Numbered from the stretch's first letter, positions 41,921-51,453 are shown. The stretch is 64,000 nucleotides of DNA from Telmatospirillum sp. J64-1 (GCF_006980715.1 NZ_SBHN01000010.1:97309-161308); one strand, 5' to 3'. Numbers and translations are program-made. Notes: generated by a model not told the origin, from the sequence alone.

Positions 41921-43633
41921 TCAGGCCATGGCGCTGAGGGGGGAAGCCTTGGCGGTGGCGTGTTCCGGCGGCAGGGGAGTGAAGGCGAGGAAGGTCATGT
42001 CGTCGCGCTTGTTTTCCTCGCCGCGCCACTCCTCCAGGGCCGAGATCAGGCGGTCGAACTGCTCGGTCATGGGGCGGCCGAGGAACTGGGCGAGGGTCTG
42101 CTCGACGCGCTGGCGGCCGAACATGCGGCGGGACGGGCCGCCGACCTGATCGGTGATGCCGTCGGTGAAGAGATAGAATCCCATGCCCGGTTCGACGGTC
42201 AGGTCGTGGCGGGTGAAGACGTAGTCGGGATTGGCCGTGCGGTATCCCAGGCCGCGCCGGTCGCCCTTGATCCGTTCCAGGATGCCGTTATGGGCGATCA
42301 GCAGGGGCAGGTTGGCCCCGGCGAAGGACAGGGTGCGGGCGGCGGGATCGAAGACGCAGATGGCGGCGTCCAGGCCGTCGTCGGACAGGGATTCGTCCTT
42401 TTCCTGGCGCAGGGCCTGACGCACCATGTCGTCCATCAGGGACAGGATGCGCGCCGGATCGTCATGGCAGTAATCGGTCAGCACCCGTTGCAGCACCGAG
42501 GCCGCGATGGCGGTCATGAAGGCGCCGGGCACGCCATGGCCGGTGCAATCCAGCACGGCGACGATCTCCAGCCCGCGATGGCGGCCGACCCAGTAGAAGT
42601 CGCCGCCCACCACGTCGCGCGGATACCATGCCACGGCGGAATCGTGGAACATCTCGTCCAACGCCTGGGGCTGAGGCAGCAGCGAGGCCTGGATGCGGCT
42701 GGCGTAGCGTATGCTTTCGGCGATGTTGTGGCTGGCGGCGTTCAGCTTGTTATGGGCGGCGTTGAGTTCCGCCAGCGTGCGGACCAGTTCGTCGCGTTCG
42801 CGCGCCAGGGCGTCATGGGCTTGTTCCAGGTCGTGGGTCCGGTCGGCGACGCGGCGTTCCAGGGTGCGGGTCAGTTCGGTCAGTTCTTCCTGGGCGCGGT
42901 CGCGCTCGTCCAGGCCGCGCTGGAAGGCATGCAGCAGGGTGTTGAAGCTGGTGACCAGCTGGCCCATTTCGTCGTTGTCGTGATGCTTGGGCAGGGCCAC
43001 TTGTCCCTCGGCGGGGCGCGAGGGATCGACCTTGCCGATGGCATTGCTGACGCGCAGCAGCGGGCGCGTGACCAGCAGGTGGAAGACGCCGATGGTCACG
43101 GCGCTGATGACGACAGCGCGCAGGATTTCGAGCAGGACGCGGTGCAGCATCCCTTCCAGGAAGCGGTTGGTCAGCCAGTTCTGGTCCAGTTGCAGCGAAA
43201 GCCGCCCCAGCAATTCGTCGCTGCCGCTTTGGGTCAGCGGCACCGAATATTCGGAGATGTCGCCGAACAGGGACTTGGCGACGCGGCTTGCACGCTGTGC
43301 CTCGCGCTGGTGTTCGGCCAGGACATTGCCGAAATTGTCCTCGATCCTGACCGACAGGACCGCTTCCTTGCCCAGCAATCCCAGTGCGACCCGCTCGGCC
43401 AGGGTGGAATTCATCTGGAAGGCCGCTTCCATGGCCGAATCGCTGACCATGGCGATGTCGCGGGTGGTGTTGGCGTGAGTGTCGGCGCGCATGTCGCGCC
43501 AGTCGCCCAGCAATTGGATGATGCCGATCCCGAAGCCCAGCGTCAGGGCCACCGCCAGGGTCACCAGGGCCTGTTTGGCGGTCAGGCCGCGGCTGAACGT
43601 ATTGAAACCTTCCTTGGGCCAGCGGACACTCAT
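41921..43633 (-). CDS. siaA: SiaA-like membrane PP2C (SpoIIE-type) phosphatase
   Basis: 570 residues: transmembrane helix at about 24-44, a periplasmic sensor region, second helix near 165-190, HAMP, a coiled coil (EELTELTRTLERRVADRTHDL), then a SpoIIE/PP2C domain with metal-binding aspartates in RDVVGGDFYWV and LDCTGHGVPGAFM and a later TDGITDQVGG. This is the layout of SiaA, the phosphatase that dephosphorylates SiaC. The siaB/siaC-like genes are about 20 kb away. The ATG overlaps the stop of a periplasmic binding-protein gene, suggesting the pair works as one sensor. Other HAMP-PP2C proteins look similar, so the Sia assignment is probable, not certain. Confidence 0.72.
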   Translation of the reverse strand: MSVRWPKEGFNTFSRGLTAKQALVTLAVALTLGFGIGIIQLLGDWRDMRADTHANTTRDIAMVSDSAMEAAFQMNSTLAERVALGLLGKEAVLSVRIEDNFGNVLAEHQREAQRASRVAKSLFGDISEYSVPLTQSGSDELLGRLSLQLDQNWLTNRFLEGMLHRVLLEILRAVVISAVTIGVFHLLVTRPLLRVSNAIGKVDPSRPAEGQVALPKHHDNDEMGQLVTSFNTLLHAFQRGLDERDRAQEELTELTRTLERRVADRTHDLEQAHDALARERDELVRTLAELNAAHNKLNAASHNIAESIRYASRIQASLLPQPQALDEMFHDSAVAWYPRDVVGGDFYWVGRHRGLEIVAVLDCTGHGVPGAFMTAIAASVLQRVLTDYCHDDPARILSLMDDMVRQALRQEKDESLSDDGLDAAICVFDPAARTLSFAGANLPLLIAHNGILERIKGDRRGLGYRTANPDYVFTRHDLTVEPGMGFYLFTDGITDQVGGPSRRMFGRQRVEQTLAQFLGRPMTEQFDRLISALEEWRGEENKRDDMTFLAFTPLPPEHATAKASPLSAMA

Positions 43634-44382
43634 CGCTGCGGCACTTCCACGTTATAGCGGCGGGCGATCTCGGCGATACGCCCGGCATTTTCCTTTTGCC
43701 AGACATTGAAGTCGGCGATGACCTCGGGATGTTTCTGGCTGGCGAGGTAGTAATAGTCGCGCACATGGGGGAGGCCGGGATCGAAGACCAGCGCGTCGGA
43801 TTGGCCCATCAAGGAAAGCTGGTGCCGGACCACGGCGATATTGGCGTAGGCGGCGTCGATGCGCCGGTTGATCGCCTGGTGCAGCAGGGCCTGGAGATTG
43901 CCGTTCTCGGTCAGCGTGGCTTCGCCGCTGTTCAGGCGGGGCAGCCAGGCCCAGGGGCTGAAGCCGGCCATGGTGCCGACATTGCGCACCTCGTCCACCG
44001 GCCGCCCCTTGTCCTCGGGGCGGATGTTGCTGCCGTCCACATAGACGACCACCGGGTCGCTGTAGACCAGCGGCTTGCCCTCGCGCATCTCCGCCTTCCA
44101 GTCCGGGGAATCGGGGAACTTGAAGTCCACCTGTCCCTCGAAGAAGGAGACGAACAGCCGTTGCACCGGCATGGAGCGGTATTCGAAGACGATGCCCCGG
44201 TCTTCGGCATAGGCGTCGAGGACTTCTCGGCCGAAGCCGTCATAGGCCCCGTTTTCCCAGGTATAATAGGGAAGGTAGGGGATGTTCTCGACGCCCACCA
44301 CATAGCGGGTTTCGGCCTGTGCCGGTCCCGGCACGGCGAGAGCAAGCGCGACCAGCGCAACCAGTTTGCCGAGTTGCTTCAT
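43630..44382 (-). CDS. Periplasmic solute-binding-domain protein (SBP_bac_3-like)
   Basis: 250 residues with a signal peptide (MKQLGKLVALVALALAVPGP, cleavage AQA-E) and an amino-acid-receptor-type fold: YVVGVENIPYLPYYTWENG, YDGFGREVLDAYAEDRGI, a hinge around MAGFSPWAW, and HPEVIADFNVWQKENAGRIAEI at the end. No ABC permease is nearby. Its last codon overlaps the SiaA-like phosphatase gene (ATGA). A likely role is ligand capture and signalling to that phosphatase rather than transport; this is inference. Confidence 0.82.
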   Translation of the reverse strand: MKQLGKLVALVALALAVPGPAQAETRYVVGVENIPYLPYYTWENGAYDGFGREVLDAYAEDRGIVFEYRSMPVQRLFVSFFEGQVDFKFPDSPDWKAEMREGKPLVYSDPVVVYVDGSNIRPEDKGRPVDEVRNVGTMAGFSPWAWLPRLNSGEATLTENGNLQALLHQAINRRIDAAYANIAVVRHQLSLMGQSDALVFDPGLPHVRDYYYLASQKHPEVIADFNVWQKENAGRIAEIARRYNVEVPQR

Positions 44383-44457
44383 GAGCGGACCATCCCTGAA
44401 AAGCCAGAGGGATATTAGCCTTTAAGATGGTCCCTCACAATCCTATGGTGCGTCACG

Positions 44458-44479
44458 CCCCTATTCTTTTGTATAGGGG
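44458..44479. terminator. Hairpin after rimO, weak terminator candidate
   Basis: CCCCTAT (44458-44464) and ATAGGGG (44473-44479) form a 7-bp stem with an 8-base loop, 17 bp beyond the rimO stop. On the minus strand no T-run follows, so it is at best a weak or rho-assisted end. Confidence 0.35.
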
Positions 44480-44495
44480 GTGGCGCCACGGGATG

Positions 44496-45818
44496 CTAGG
44501 TCCCGACCTGACGGGCCCAGAGGTCGAAGTCGTCGGCCTCCTCCACTTCGGCCCGGATGATGTCGCCGGGCTTCAGATGGGTGGCGCCGTCGAGGAAGAC
44601 CTGGCCGTCGATCTCCGGGGCATCGCCCTTGGACCGCCCCGTGGCGCCGTCCTCGTCCACCTCGTCGATGATGACGTCGATGGTGCGGCCGACTTTCTCG
44701 GCCAGGCGTTCGGCGCTGATCTGGCGCGAGACTTCCATGAAGCGTTCCCAGCGCTCCTGCTTGTCGTCCTCGTCCACTGCGTCGGGCAGTTCGTTGGCGC
44801 GCGCGCCTTCGACGGCTTCGTATTTGAAGCAGCCGACGCGGTCCAGCTTGGCTTCTTCCAGCCATTCCAGCATGAACTCGAAATCCTCTTCCGTCTCGCC
44901 GGGGAAGCCGACGATGAAGGTCGAGCGCAGGGTCAGGTCGGGGCAGATGTCGCGCCAGCGCTTGATGCGGTCGAGCAGCTTTTCATGATCGGCCGGGCGC
45001 TTCATGGCCTTCAGCACGCGCGGGCTGGCATGCTGGAAGGGGATGTCCAGATAGGGCAGGATCTTGCCCTGGGCCATCAGCGGGATGACCTCGTCCACAT
45101 GGGGATAGGGATAGACGTAGTGCAGCCGCACCCAGATGCCCAAATCGCCCAAGGCCTCGCAGAGCTCGGTCATGCGCGACTTGATCTTGCGGCCGTGCCA
45201 GTTGCTCTCGGCATGGCGCAGGTCGAGGCCGTAGGCGCTGGTATCCTGCGAGATGACCAGCAATTCCTTGACGCCCGAGATGGCCAGCTTCTCGGCCTCG
45301 TCCATGATCTCGGCGGCGGGGCGGCTGGCAAGGTCGCCGCGTAGCGAGGGGATGATGCAGAAGGTGCAGCGGTGGTTGCAGCCTTCCGAGATCTTCAGAT
45401 AGGAGTAATGGCGCGGCGTCAGCTTCAGCCCGGCCGGCGGCACAAGATCGAGGAAGGGATCGTGCGAGGGCGGCACCACGCGATGCACGGCCTCGACCAC
45501 CGATTCGTATTGATGGGGCCCGGTGACCGATAGCACGCCCGGATGCACTTCGCGGATGGCGCTTTCATTGGCGCCCATGCAGCCGGTGACGATGACCTTG
45601 CCGTTCTCGGCCAGGGCCTCGCCGATGGCTTCCAGCGATTCCTGCTTGGCGGTGTCGAGAAAACCGCAGGTATTGACGATGACCGCGTCGGCGCCGTCAT
45701 AGGTGGGGGAGATTTCGTATCCTTCGGCGCGCAGGCGGGTCAGGATGCGTTCGGAATCCACCAAAGCCTTGGGGCAGCCCAGGCTGACGATGCCGATCTT
45801 CGGAATGGCTTTGTTCAT
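44496..45818 (-). CDS. rimO: Ribosomal protein S12 methylthiotransferase RimO
   Basis: A 440-residue radical-SAM enzyme that methylthiolates an aspartate of ribosomal protein S12. N-terminal UPF0004 domain with three cluster cysteines ([18 protein letters not shown]), radical-SAM motif [15 protein letters not shown], and a C-terminal TRAM domain. Length and the S12-type wording of the motifs ([12 protein letters not shown]) separate it from MiaB. ATG 45818 follows GAGG. Confidence 0.96.
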   Translation of the reverse strand: MNKAIPKIGIVSLGCPKALVDSERILTRLRAEGYEISPTYDGADAVIVNTCGFLDTAKQESLEAIGEALAENGKVIVTGCMGANESAIREVHPGVLSVTGPHQYESVVEAVHRVVPPSHDPFLDLVPPAGLKLTPRHYSYLKISEGCNHRCTFCIIPSLRGDLASRPAAEIMDEAEKLAISGVKELLVISQDTSAYGLDLRHAESNWHGRKIKSRMTELCEALGDLGIWVRLHYVYPYPHVDEVIPLMAQGKILPYLDIPFQHASPRVLKAMKRPADHEKLLDRIKRWRDICPDLTLRSTFIVGFPGETEEDFEFMLEWLEEAKLDRVGCFKYEAVEGARANELPDAVDEDDKQERWERFMEVSRQISAERLAEKVGRTIDVIIDEVDEDGATGRSKGDAPEIDGQVFLDGATHLKPGDIIRAEVEEADDFDLWARQVGT

Positions 45819-45939
45819 CGGTCCTCAACGCGGCGGGGCGTCCCGGCGGGCAGGACGCCTTTGCAAGAATTGCGGGGCAGGGATCGCGGGCATCTGTCCT
45901 GCCCGAGCGCGCACCAAGTAACCGTAAAGCGCCGCCGAT

Positions 45940-47877
45940 TCAAGTCCCGCGCTTTACGCACTCCACCTTCGTGACGATGGGGGTGCGGGAAAGGCGGGAG
46001 AGCCGTGCCGTTTTACCACCCGCCAAGACCGTGTTGCGCACCGCCTGCTGCAATTCGCCGGGGTCGAAAGGTTTATGGATGACGGTATAGCCCGATTCCA
46101 TGGCTTCATGAAGGCGTTCGGGGCTGGTGTCGCCGGTGATGATGATGACCGGCAAAGGATGGCCCAGGGCGGCCGCGACGGCCCCTGCGGCGGCAGGGCC
46201 AGTCTCGCCCCCGCGCAGGCGGAAATCCGTGATCAGCAGGTCCAGATGACCACTCTTGAGGATCACATCCTCGGCCAGGGCGGAGGGGGTGGTGGCGGCG
46301 AAGACCGTGCAGTTCCACCCCGACAGCAGCATGCGCAGGGCTTCGAGCTGGATGGCGTCATCCTCGATGATGCCCACGCTCAGTTGGGCCAGGCTCGCCC
46401 ACAGGGGCTCGTCTTCCACCGGTGTTGCCGTTTCTTCCGTCTTTGCGTCTTCCTTGGCCAAGGGCACCGTGATGCTGAAGGTCGAGCCCCGGCCGGGCGC
46501 GGAACGGATCTGGACCGGATGGTCCAGCAGTCGTCCCATGCGCGCCACCACCGACAGTCCCAGTCCAAGGCCAAGGTTTCGGTCGCGTTCCGGGTTATGT
46601 AATTGAACGAATTCCTCGAAGATTGCTTCCTGGCGGTCCAGGGGAATGCCGGGGCCGCTGTCGCGTACTTCGATGACGGCATTGTCGCCGCGCCGGCGGC
46701 AGGCCACGAAGACGCGGCCTTTCTCGGTATAGCGGATGGCGTTATGGACAAGATTGCGCAGCATGCGGGCCAGCAGCACCGGATCGCTGTGCAAATGCCA
46801 TTTGCAGGGGCGCAGGATCAACTGAAGGCCCTGGCGCTCGGCCTGCTCGATCATTTCCGCGCCCAGTTGCTCGAACAGGTCGGAGGTCGCGAAATTGGTC
46901 AGATTGACACGGACCGTGCCTGCTTCCAGCGTCGAGACGTCGAGCAGGGCGTTGAGCAATTGCTCTCCTGCGGCCATGGCCTCGCTCATCTTGGCGAAGA
47001 TGTCCATGTCGCGTGCCTCGGTCAGGCGCTGTTCCAGCAGATGGCGGTAGAGCTGCATGGCCTGGAAGGGCTGGCGCAGATCATGGCTGGCGGCGGCCAG
47101 GAAGCGGGACTTGGCCATGTTGGTGCGCGCCACCGCCACTTCGGCGCGCTTGCGCTCGGAGATGTCGGTCACCACCAGGACGTTGGCCGGAGGTCCGTCC
47201 TCGTTCGCGGCAACCGGATTGATGGCGACGCGCAGCCAGCGGTCGCCGGGCAGGGCGATGTCGCTGTCGCCGCGCACTTTTTTCTTCAGCAGTTCTGCCA
47301 GGCCGGGCACCGGCAGGTCGTCGGCGGCGGAGCCTTCGGCGGCGCCGCGGGGCAGGCCGAGAAGCCGCTCGAAGGCGGGGTTGTTGCGCAGGACCCTGTT
47401 CTTGTCGTCCAGCAGGCAGACGCCGTCGCCGATGGCGTTGAAGCTGGCCTCCCATTGCCGTGCGGCGACGCGCAGGCCCGCTTCGGCGGAATGCAGGCGT
47501 AGCAGGGCGCGGGTGACCGCCACCAGTTCGTCGGGTTCCAGCGGTTCGACCAGATAGCCGTCGGCACCGACATCCAGCGCCCGCACGCGGTCGGCGCCGG
47601 TGATGCGCCAGGCCGAGATATGGAGGACCAGGGTCGAGGGCAGGGAAGGGTCGTTCTTGATGCGGCGGCAGACCTCGATCCCGTCCAGGTCGGGCAGGTT
47701 GACGTCGAGCAGCACCAGTTGCGGCCGCTCCCGGGCCACCAGTTCCAAGGCCTCGGCCCCGCTTGCCGCTTCGATCACGCGCCAGCCCTGCTGGCGTAAC
47801 AGGCGCGAGCGGACATAGCGGCCGGCATCGTCGTCGTCCACGTTCAGGATGGTGGTGGGAGAGACGTCAGGAGTCAT
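45940..47877 (-). CDS. Hybrid histidine kinase REC-PAS-HisKA-HATPase-REC
   Basis: 645 residues, soluble. N-terminal receiver (ILNVDDDDAGRYVRSRLL, acceptor in LVLLDVNLPDLDG), PAS (FNAIGDGVCLLDDKNRVL), HisKA with AAASHDLRQPFQAMQL, ATPase motifs NLVHNAIRYTEKG, DSGPGIPLD and GLGLGLSVVAR, and a C-terminal receiver (VGIIEDDAIQLEAL, acceptor in LLITDFRLRGG). The ATG overlaps the upstream kinase stop (ATGA), placing it at the end of the stressosome operon. Two receivers flanking the kinase core permit both input and output of phosphate. Confidence 0.9.
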   Translation of the reverse strand: MTPDVSPTTILNVDDDDAGRYVRSRLLRQQGWRVIEAASGAEALELVARERPQLVLLDVNLPDLDGIEVCRRIKNDPSLPSTLVLHISAWRITGADRVRALDVGADGYLVEPLEPDELVAVTRALLRLHSAEAGLRVAARQWEASFNAIGDGVCLLDDKNRVLRNNPAFERLLGLPRGAAEGSAADDLPVPGLAELLKKKVRGDSDIALPGDRWLRVAINPVAANEDGPPANVLVVTDISERKRAEVAVARTNMAKSRFLAAASHDLRQPFQAMQLYRHLLEQRLTEARDMDIFAKMSEAMAAGEQLLNALLDVSTLEAGTVRVNLTNFATSDLFEQLGAEMIEQAERQGLQLILRPCKWHLHSDPVLLARMLRNLVHNAIRYTEKGRVFVACRRRGDNAVIEVRDSGPGIPLDRQEAIFEEFVQLHNPERDRNLGLGLGLSVVARMGRLLDHPVQIRSAPGRGSTFSITVPLAKEDAKTEETATPVEDEPLWASLAQLSVGIIEDDAIQLEALRMLLSGWNCTVFAATTPSALAEDVILKSGHLDLLITDFRLRGGETGPAAAGAVAAALGHPLPVIIITGDTSPERLHEAMESGYTVIHKPFDPGELQQAVRNTVLAGGKTARLSRLSRTPIVTKVECVKRGT

Positions 47878-49649
47878 GATGCGGCGCCTTTTGGGAAAAT
47901 AGTCTGCAGCAGTCCGGCAACGGTGTCGCGGCGCACGTCTTTCTTGGGCAGGATGGCGGTAGCTGCGGTCAAGCGTTGGAGATCGCTGTCGTCCAGGCTT
48001 TGCGAGGTACAAACGATGACGGGGATGGCGGCGGTGGCGGCATTCCGTTTTAGTTCGGCGAGGAATTGGAAGCCGTCGATGCCGGTGCCCATGACCAGGT
48101 CGAGGAAGATCAGGCAGGGCGGGCGCTGGTCCAGCCATTCCCGTGCCTCGTCCGCACTGCCCGCTTCCGCCACCACGCGGTTCTCGGCCAGCAGGATCTG
48201 GCGCAGCACATAGCGCGCGGCGGGGTCGTCGTCGACGATCAGGATCGGCGCCTCATCCAGCGCGGGGGCTGGAACAGCGGGATGGGTTTCTTCCTCCTCC
48301 TCTGCTTGGACGGGGGGGATGCTGGGATGATGAAGCGGCAGGCGCAGATGGAAGGCCGAGCCCTCGCCGAGGCGGCTTTCCGCCCAGACCTCGCCGCCCA
48401 GCAGGGCGGCCAGCTTGCGCGACAGGGACAGCCCCAGCCCGGTGCCCTTGGCCTGGCGTTGCAGCGGGTTGCGGACCTGGGAGAATTCCTCGAAGACGGT
48501 TTCCAGGTTTTCTTCCGGGATGCCGATGCCGCTGTCGCGCACGGTGAAGATCACCTGGCCGCCGTCAAGGGAAAGGGAAAGGCGGATTTCGCCCTTTTCG
48601 GTGAACTTGACGGCGTTGGACAGGAAGTTGCGCAGGATCTGCGACAGCTTGCTTTCATCGGTCGTCATCTCCAGGCCCGGCGGGGCGGGGTCGACATGCA
48701 GGGCCACGGCATCGCCGCGCAGCAGCGGCTTGATGATGCCCCGCAGCGTGCCGAACAATTCCTCAATGGCGACGGGGGCGATCTCCAGCGGCGTCTTGCC
48801 GGCTTCGACTCTTGCGAGGTCCAGCAGGTCGTCCACCAGCCCGCCCAGATCGCCAGCGGCCTTCTGGATGAAGCCGACCTGGCGTTCCTGTTCCTCGGTC
48901 AGCGGCCCGTCCATGCGGTCGAGCAACATGCGCGCCAGCGCCAGGATGGCATTCACGGGGGTGCGGAATTCATGGCCGATATGGGACATGAAGCGCGTTT
49001 TAAGCTCATGCGCCCGGCGCAGTTGCTCGGCCTTGTCCTCCAGTTCGGCATAAAGGGCGACGACGCCGCGATTGGTTTCCTCCAGTTCGGCGTTCAGCGA
49101 CCGCAGGTCCTCCTGGCGGCGGCGCAGTTCTTCGAGATTGCGCAGGATTTCTTGGTTCTGCTGGTACAGTTCGTCCTCGATGCGCGGCCCGCTTTCCTGC
49201 GCGAGACGGCCGACCAGGGCGCCAATCTCCCTGGGGCTGGGCGGGCGGACATGGCGCGGCAGATGCTTGACGAGACGCAGCTTGGTGCCTTTGGGGCCGG
49301 TGTCGATGGCGAAATCGTCCATCAGGCGCCGCACGCCCATCAGCCCGATCCCCATGCCGGTGGATGAGACGTATTGGCCGTCCAGGATGGATTGCAGATT
49401 GGGAATGCCAGGTCCCTGGTCGCTGATCTCGACGGAAAAGAGCGGATGCTCGCCGTCGAGATTCAGCCCGAAGCGGGCCTTGCCGCCGCCGGCATAGGCC
49501 TGGGCATTGCGGGCGACTTCGGACACGGCGGTCGAGATGCGCGTCTGGTCCTGCGTGTCGAAGCCCAACATGGCGGCCAACTGGCGGGCCCGCTGGCGCA
49601 CGGTCACCACGTCGGCTTCGTTGCGGATTGTCGTCGTCAGAAGCTCCAC
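47874..49649 (-). CDS. Hybrid kinase with N-terminal RsbT-like ATPase domain
   Basis: 591 residues from the probable GTG start at 49649. Residues of about 1-120 are an RsbT/RsbW-like GHKL domain (RISTAVSEVARNAQAYAGGG, SDQGPGIPN, GMGIGLMGVRRLMDDF). A coiled coil follows, then HisKA with SHIGHEFRTPVNAILAL, a second ATPase domain (FLSNAVKFTEKG, DSGIGIPEEN, GTGLGLSLSRKLA) and a receiver (ILIVDDDPAARYVL, acceptor in LIFLDLVMGTG). The N-terminal domain directly links the stressosome to two-component signalling. The start lacks a clear ribosome site and lies 16 bp after the phosphatase stop; coupled translation is likely. Confidence 0.87.
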   Translation of the reverse strand: MELLTTTIRNEADVVTVRQRARQLAAMLGFDTQDQTRISTAVSEVARNAQAYAGGGKARFGLNLDGEHPLFSVEISDQGPGIPNLQSILDGQYVSSTGMGIGLMGVRRLMDDFAIDTGPKGTKLRLVKHLPRHVRPPSPREIGALVGRLAQESGPRIEDELYQQNQEILRNLEELRRRQEDLRSLNAELEETNRGVVALYAELEDKAEQLRRAHELKTRFMSHIGHEFRTPVNAILALARMLLDRMDGPLTEEQERQVGFIQKAAGDLGGLVDDLLDLARVEAGKTPLEIAPVAIEELFGTLRGIIKPLLRGDAVALHVDPAPPGLEMTTDESKLSQILRNFLSNAVKFTEKGEIRLSLSLDGGQVIFTVRDSGIGIPEENLETVFEEFSQVRNPLQRQAKGTGLGLSLSRKLAALLGGEVWAESRLGEGSAFHLRLPLHHPSIPPVQAEEEEETHPAVPAPALDEAPILIVDDDPAARYVLRQILLAENRVVAEAGSADEAREWLDQRPPCLIFLDLVMGTGIDGFQFLAELKRNAATAAIPVIVCTSQSLDDSDLQRLTAATAILPKKDVRRDTVAGLLQTIFPKGAAS

Positions 49650-49665
49650 CCGGTAGATCCAGTCG

Positions 49666-50664
49666 TCAGGGCGTGGCCTTGGCCACCAGCAGCGTATGGT
49701 CGTCGTGCCGGTGGGGAAGGTCGCGGAAGAGGACACCGGCAATGATCGCGGAATCGCGCATCGTCAGGCCGGGATAGGAATCCAGGCTGACCTGTCCGCC
49801 CAGGCCATCGGAATGCATCACCAGCAGCGTTTGACGGTCGCAGGGATAAGAGACGCCGAGGATCTTGCGCATGCTGTGGCCGACCGTTCCATTCGTGGAA
49901 ACAAGGCGACGGACACCACTCGGCCCCAGCAGGGCCGCAGCGATATTGCCCACTCCACAGAATGTGGCGTTGCCGAGTCCATAATCCAATTCCGCAATGG
50001 CGATAGCCGCGCCTCGCGTCGGCTTCAGGGCCCGGTGAAGGCTGTCCATCAAGGCTTCCAGCCGCTGGTGCCCGTAATTGGAAAAGATGCGCTGTGCCTC
50101 CAGCGCCGCCTGGGCGGCGAAGGAGCCATGGCCCAGGCCGTCGGCGACCATCACCCTGATCCCGTCGGGACGCGGCAGGACCGCCCAGCTGTCTCCGCAG
50201 ACGGATTCGCCGGTCATGGGCAGGGAGATGGCCGAGGCCTCCGCCGGGCCGCGCGGCGGGATGACGCCGTGGCGCCACAGCCGGGCGAGGACGACCGTGC
50301 CCTTGCCCGTCGGGGCGTAGATGTCGAATTCCTGGGACTGGCGCATCAGGGCGCCCAGCCCGGTGCCGGGGCTGCCGGCGGTGGAATAGCCGTCGGCCAT
50401 GCTCTGGGCCAGGTTGGCGATGCCCCGGCCCTTGTCCAGGGCCAGGATCTCGAGGCCCAGGGTGTCGCCGCGGCTGACGGGGCGGGCCAGGATGTCGCCT
50501 CCGCCGGCATGCTTGACCAGATTGGTCGCGGCTTCGGTGGCGGCGATGGCGGCGCGTCCGGCTTCGGTTTCGTCGAAGCCCAGGCTGCGCGCCATAGCCT
50601 GGACCTGGCGCCGGGCCTCGCCCACCTCGCTCTGATCCTTGACGGGAATACGGATCATGCTCAC
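49666..50664 (-). CDS. RsbT-like ATPase fused to RsbX-like SpoIIE phosphatase
   Basis: 332 residues. Residues 1-130 are a GHKL ATPase of the RsbT/RsbW kind (AAIAATEAATNLVKHAGGG, LDKGRGIAN, GTGLGALMRQSQEF). Residues 150-332 are a PP2C/SpoIIE domain (GDSWAVLPR, VADGLGHGSFAAQAALEA, MHSDGLGG), comparable to RsbX, which resets the stressosome by removing phosphate from RsbR and RsbS. It starts at GTG 50664 overlapping the rsbT stop, or at ATG 50658. Probably the reset phosphatase of this system. Confidence 0.85.
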   Translation of the reverse strand: MSMIRIPVKDQSEVGEARRQVQAMARSLGFDETEAGRAAIAATEAATNLVKHAGGGDILARPVSRGDTLGLEILALDKGRGIANLAQSMADGYSTAGSPGTGLGALMRQSQEFDIYAPTGKGTVVLARLWRHGVIPPRGPAEASAISLPMTGESVCGDSWAVLPRPDGIRVMVADGLGHGSFAAQAALEAQRIFSNYGHQRLEALMDSLHRALKPTRGAAIAIAELDYGLGNATFCGVGNIAAALLGPSGVRRLVSTNGTVGHSMRKILGVSYPCDRQTLLVMHSDGLGGQVSLDSYPGLTMRDSAIIAGVLFRDLPHRHDDHTLLVAKATP

Positions 50665-51065
50665 CGCCAGCGCAGGATGGTGATGCGGGTGCCGCGCCCC
50701 GGTTCCGACCAGATGTTGAACTCGTCCACCAGGCGTTTGCTGCCGCTCAGGCCAAGGCCCAGCCCGCCGCCGGTGGTGTAGCCGTCGGTCAGGGCGGTTT
50801 CGATGTCGGCGATGCCCGGTCCCTCATCTTCAAAGGTCATGCGCAACCCTGCTCGGATGCTGTCATTGATGCTCTCCAAGAGGACCGTTCCGCCGCCGCC
50901 ATAGAGCATGGTGTTGCGCGCCAGCTCGCTGGCGGCAGTGACCAGTTTCGTCTGGTTGACCAGACTGAAGCCGATCTCGGCGGCCCAGGCACGGGTGGTC
51001 TGGCGGACACGGACCACGTCCTCCTGGGTGGCAATGGTCAGGCTCTCAGCCTTTAGAACGACCAT
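50661..51065 (-). CDS. rsbT: Stressosome switch kinase RsbT
   Basis: 134 residues. GHKL serine/threonine kinase: TQEDVVRVRQTTRAWAAEIG, N-box TAASELARNTMLYGGGG, DEGPGIADIE and GGGLGLGLSGSKRLVDEF. In known stressosomes RsbT phosphorylates RsbS and RsbR and is then released to a downstream partner. ATG 51065 overlaps rsbS by 20 bp and gives the normal family length; a TTG at 51101 would add 12 residues. No RsbU or sigma-B is encoded nearby. Confidence 0.9.
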   Translation of the reverse strand: MVVLKAESLTIATQEDVVRVRQTTRAWAAEIGFSLVNQTKLVTAASELARNTMLYGGGGTVLLESINDSIRAGLRMTFEDEGPGIADIETALTDGYTTGGGLGLGLSGSKRLVDEFNIWSEPGRGTRITILRWR

Positions 51066-51438
51066 GCCCCGCCTGTCGTTCTTCCTCGAGTGCTCGTTCA
51101 ATCAGCCGCATTCCCGCATCGACGTTCAAGGCGGTCCGGACGCCGGGCATTTCGAGGCCCAGTTCGACCAGGGTGATGGCGACTGCAGGCCGCATCCCCA
51201 CCACGACCGTGACCGCATCGAGGATGCGGGCCATGGCGGCGATGTTGGACAGCATGCGGCCGATGAAGGAATCAACGATTTCCAGGGCGGAAATGTCGAT
51301 CAGCACGCCGCGCGCCTGATGACGCACGATGAGTTCCGTCAGGTCGTCCTGCAGCGTCAAGGCCAGCTGGTCGTGCATATCCACCTGAATGGTGACCAGC
51401 AGGCAGTCGCGCAGGCGCAGGATCGGGATCCGTTCCAT
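51046..51438 (-). CDS. rsbS: Stressosome scaffold protein RsbS (STAS domain)
   Basis: 130 residues, one STAS domain. IPILRLRDCLLVTIQVDM and LIDISALEIVDSFIGRML are close to Bacillus RsbS; S57 in VDS matches the serine phosphorylated by RsbT. GMRPAVAITLVELGLEM completes the family pattern. ATG 51438 follows AAGGAAGG, 15 bp after rsbR. Expected to co-assemble with RsbR and hold RsbT inactive. Confidence 0.93.
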   Translation of the reverse strand: MERIPILRLRDCLLVTIQVDMHDQLALTLQDDLTELIVRHQARGVLIDISALEIVDSFIGRMLSNIAAMARILDAVTVVVGMRPAVAITLVELGLEMPGVRTALNVDAGMRLIERALEEERQAGHGRSKG

Positions 51439-51453
51439 GCCCGCCTTCCTTGA

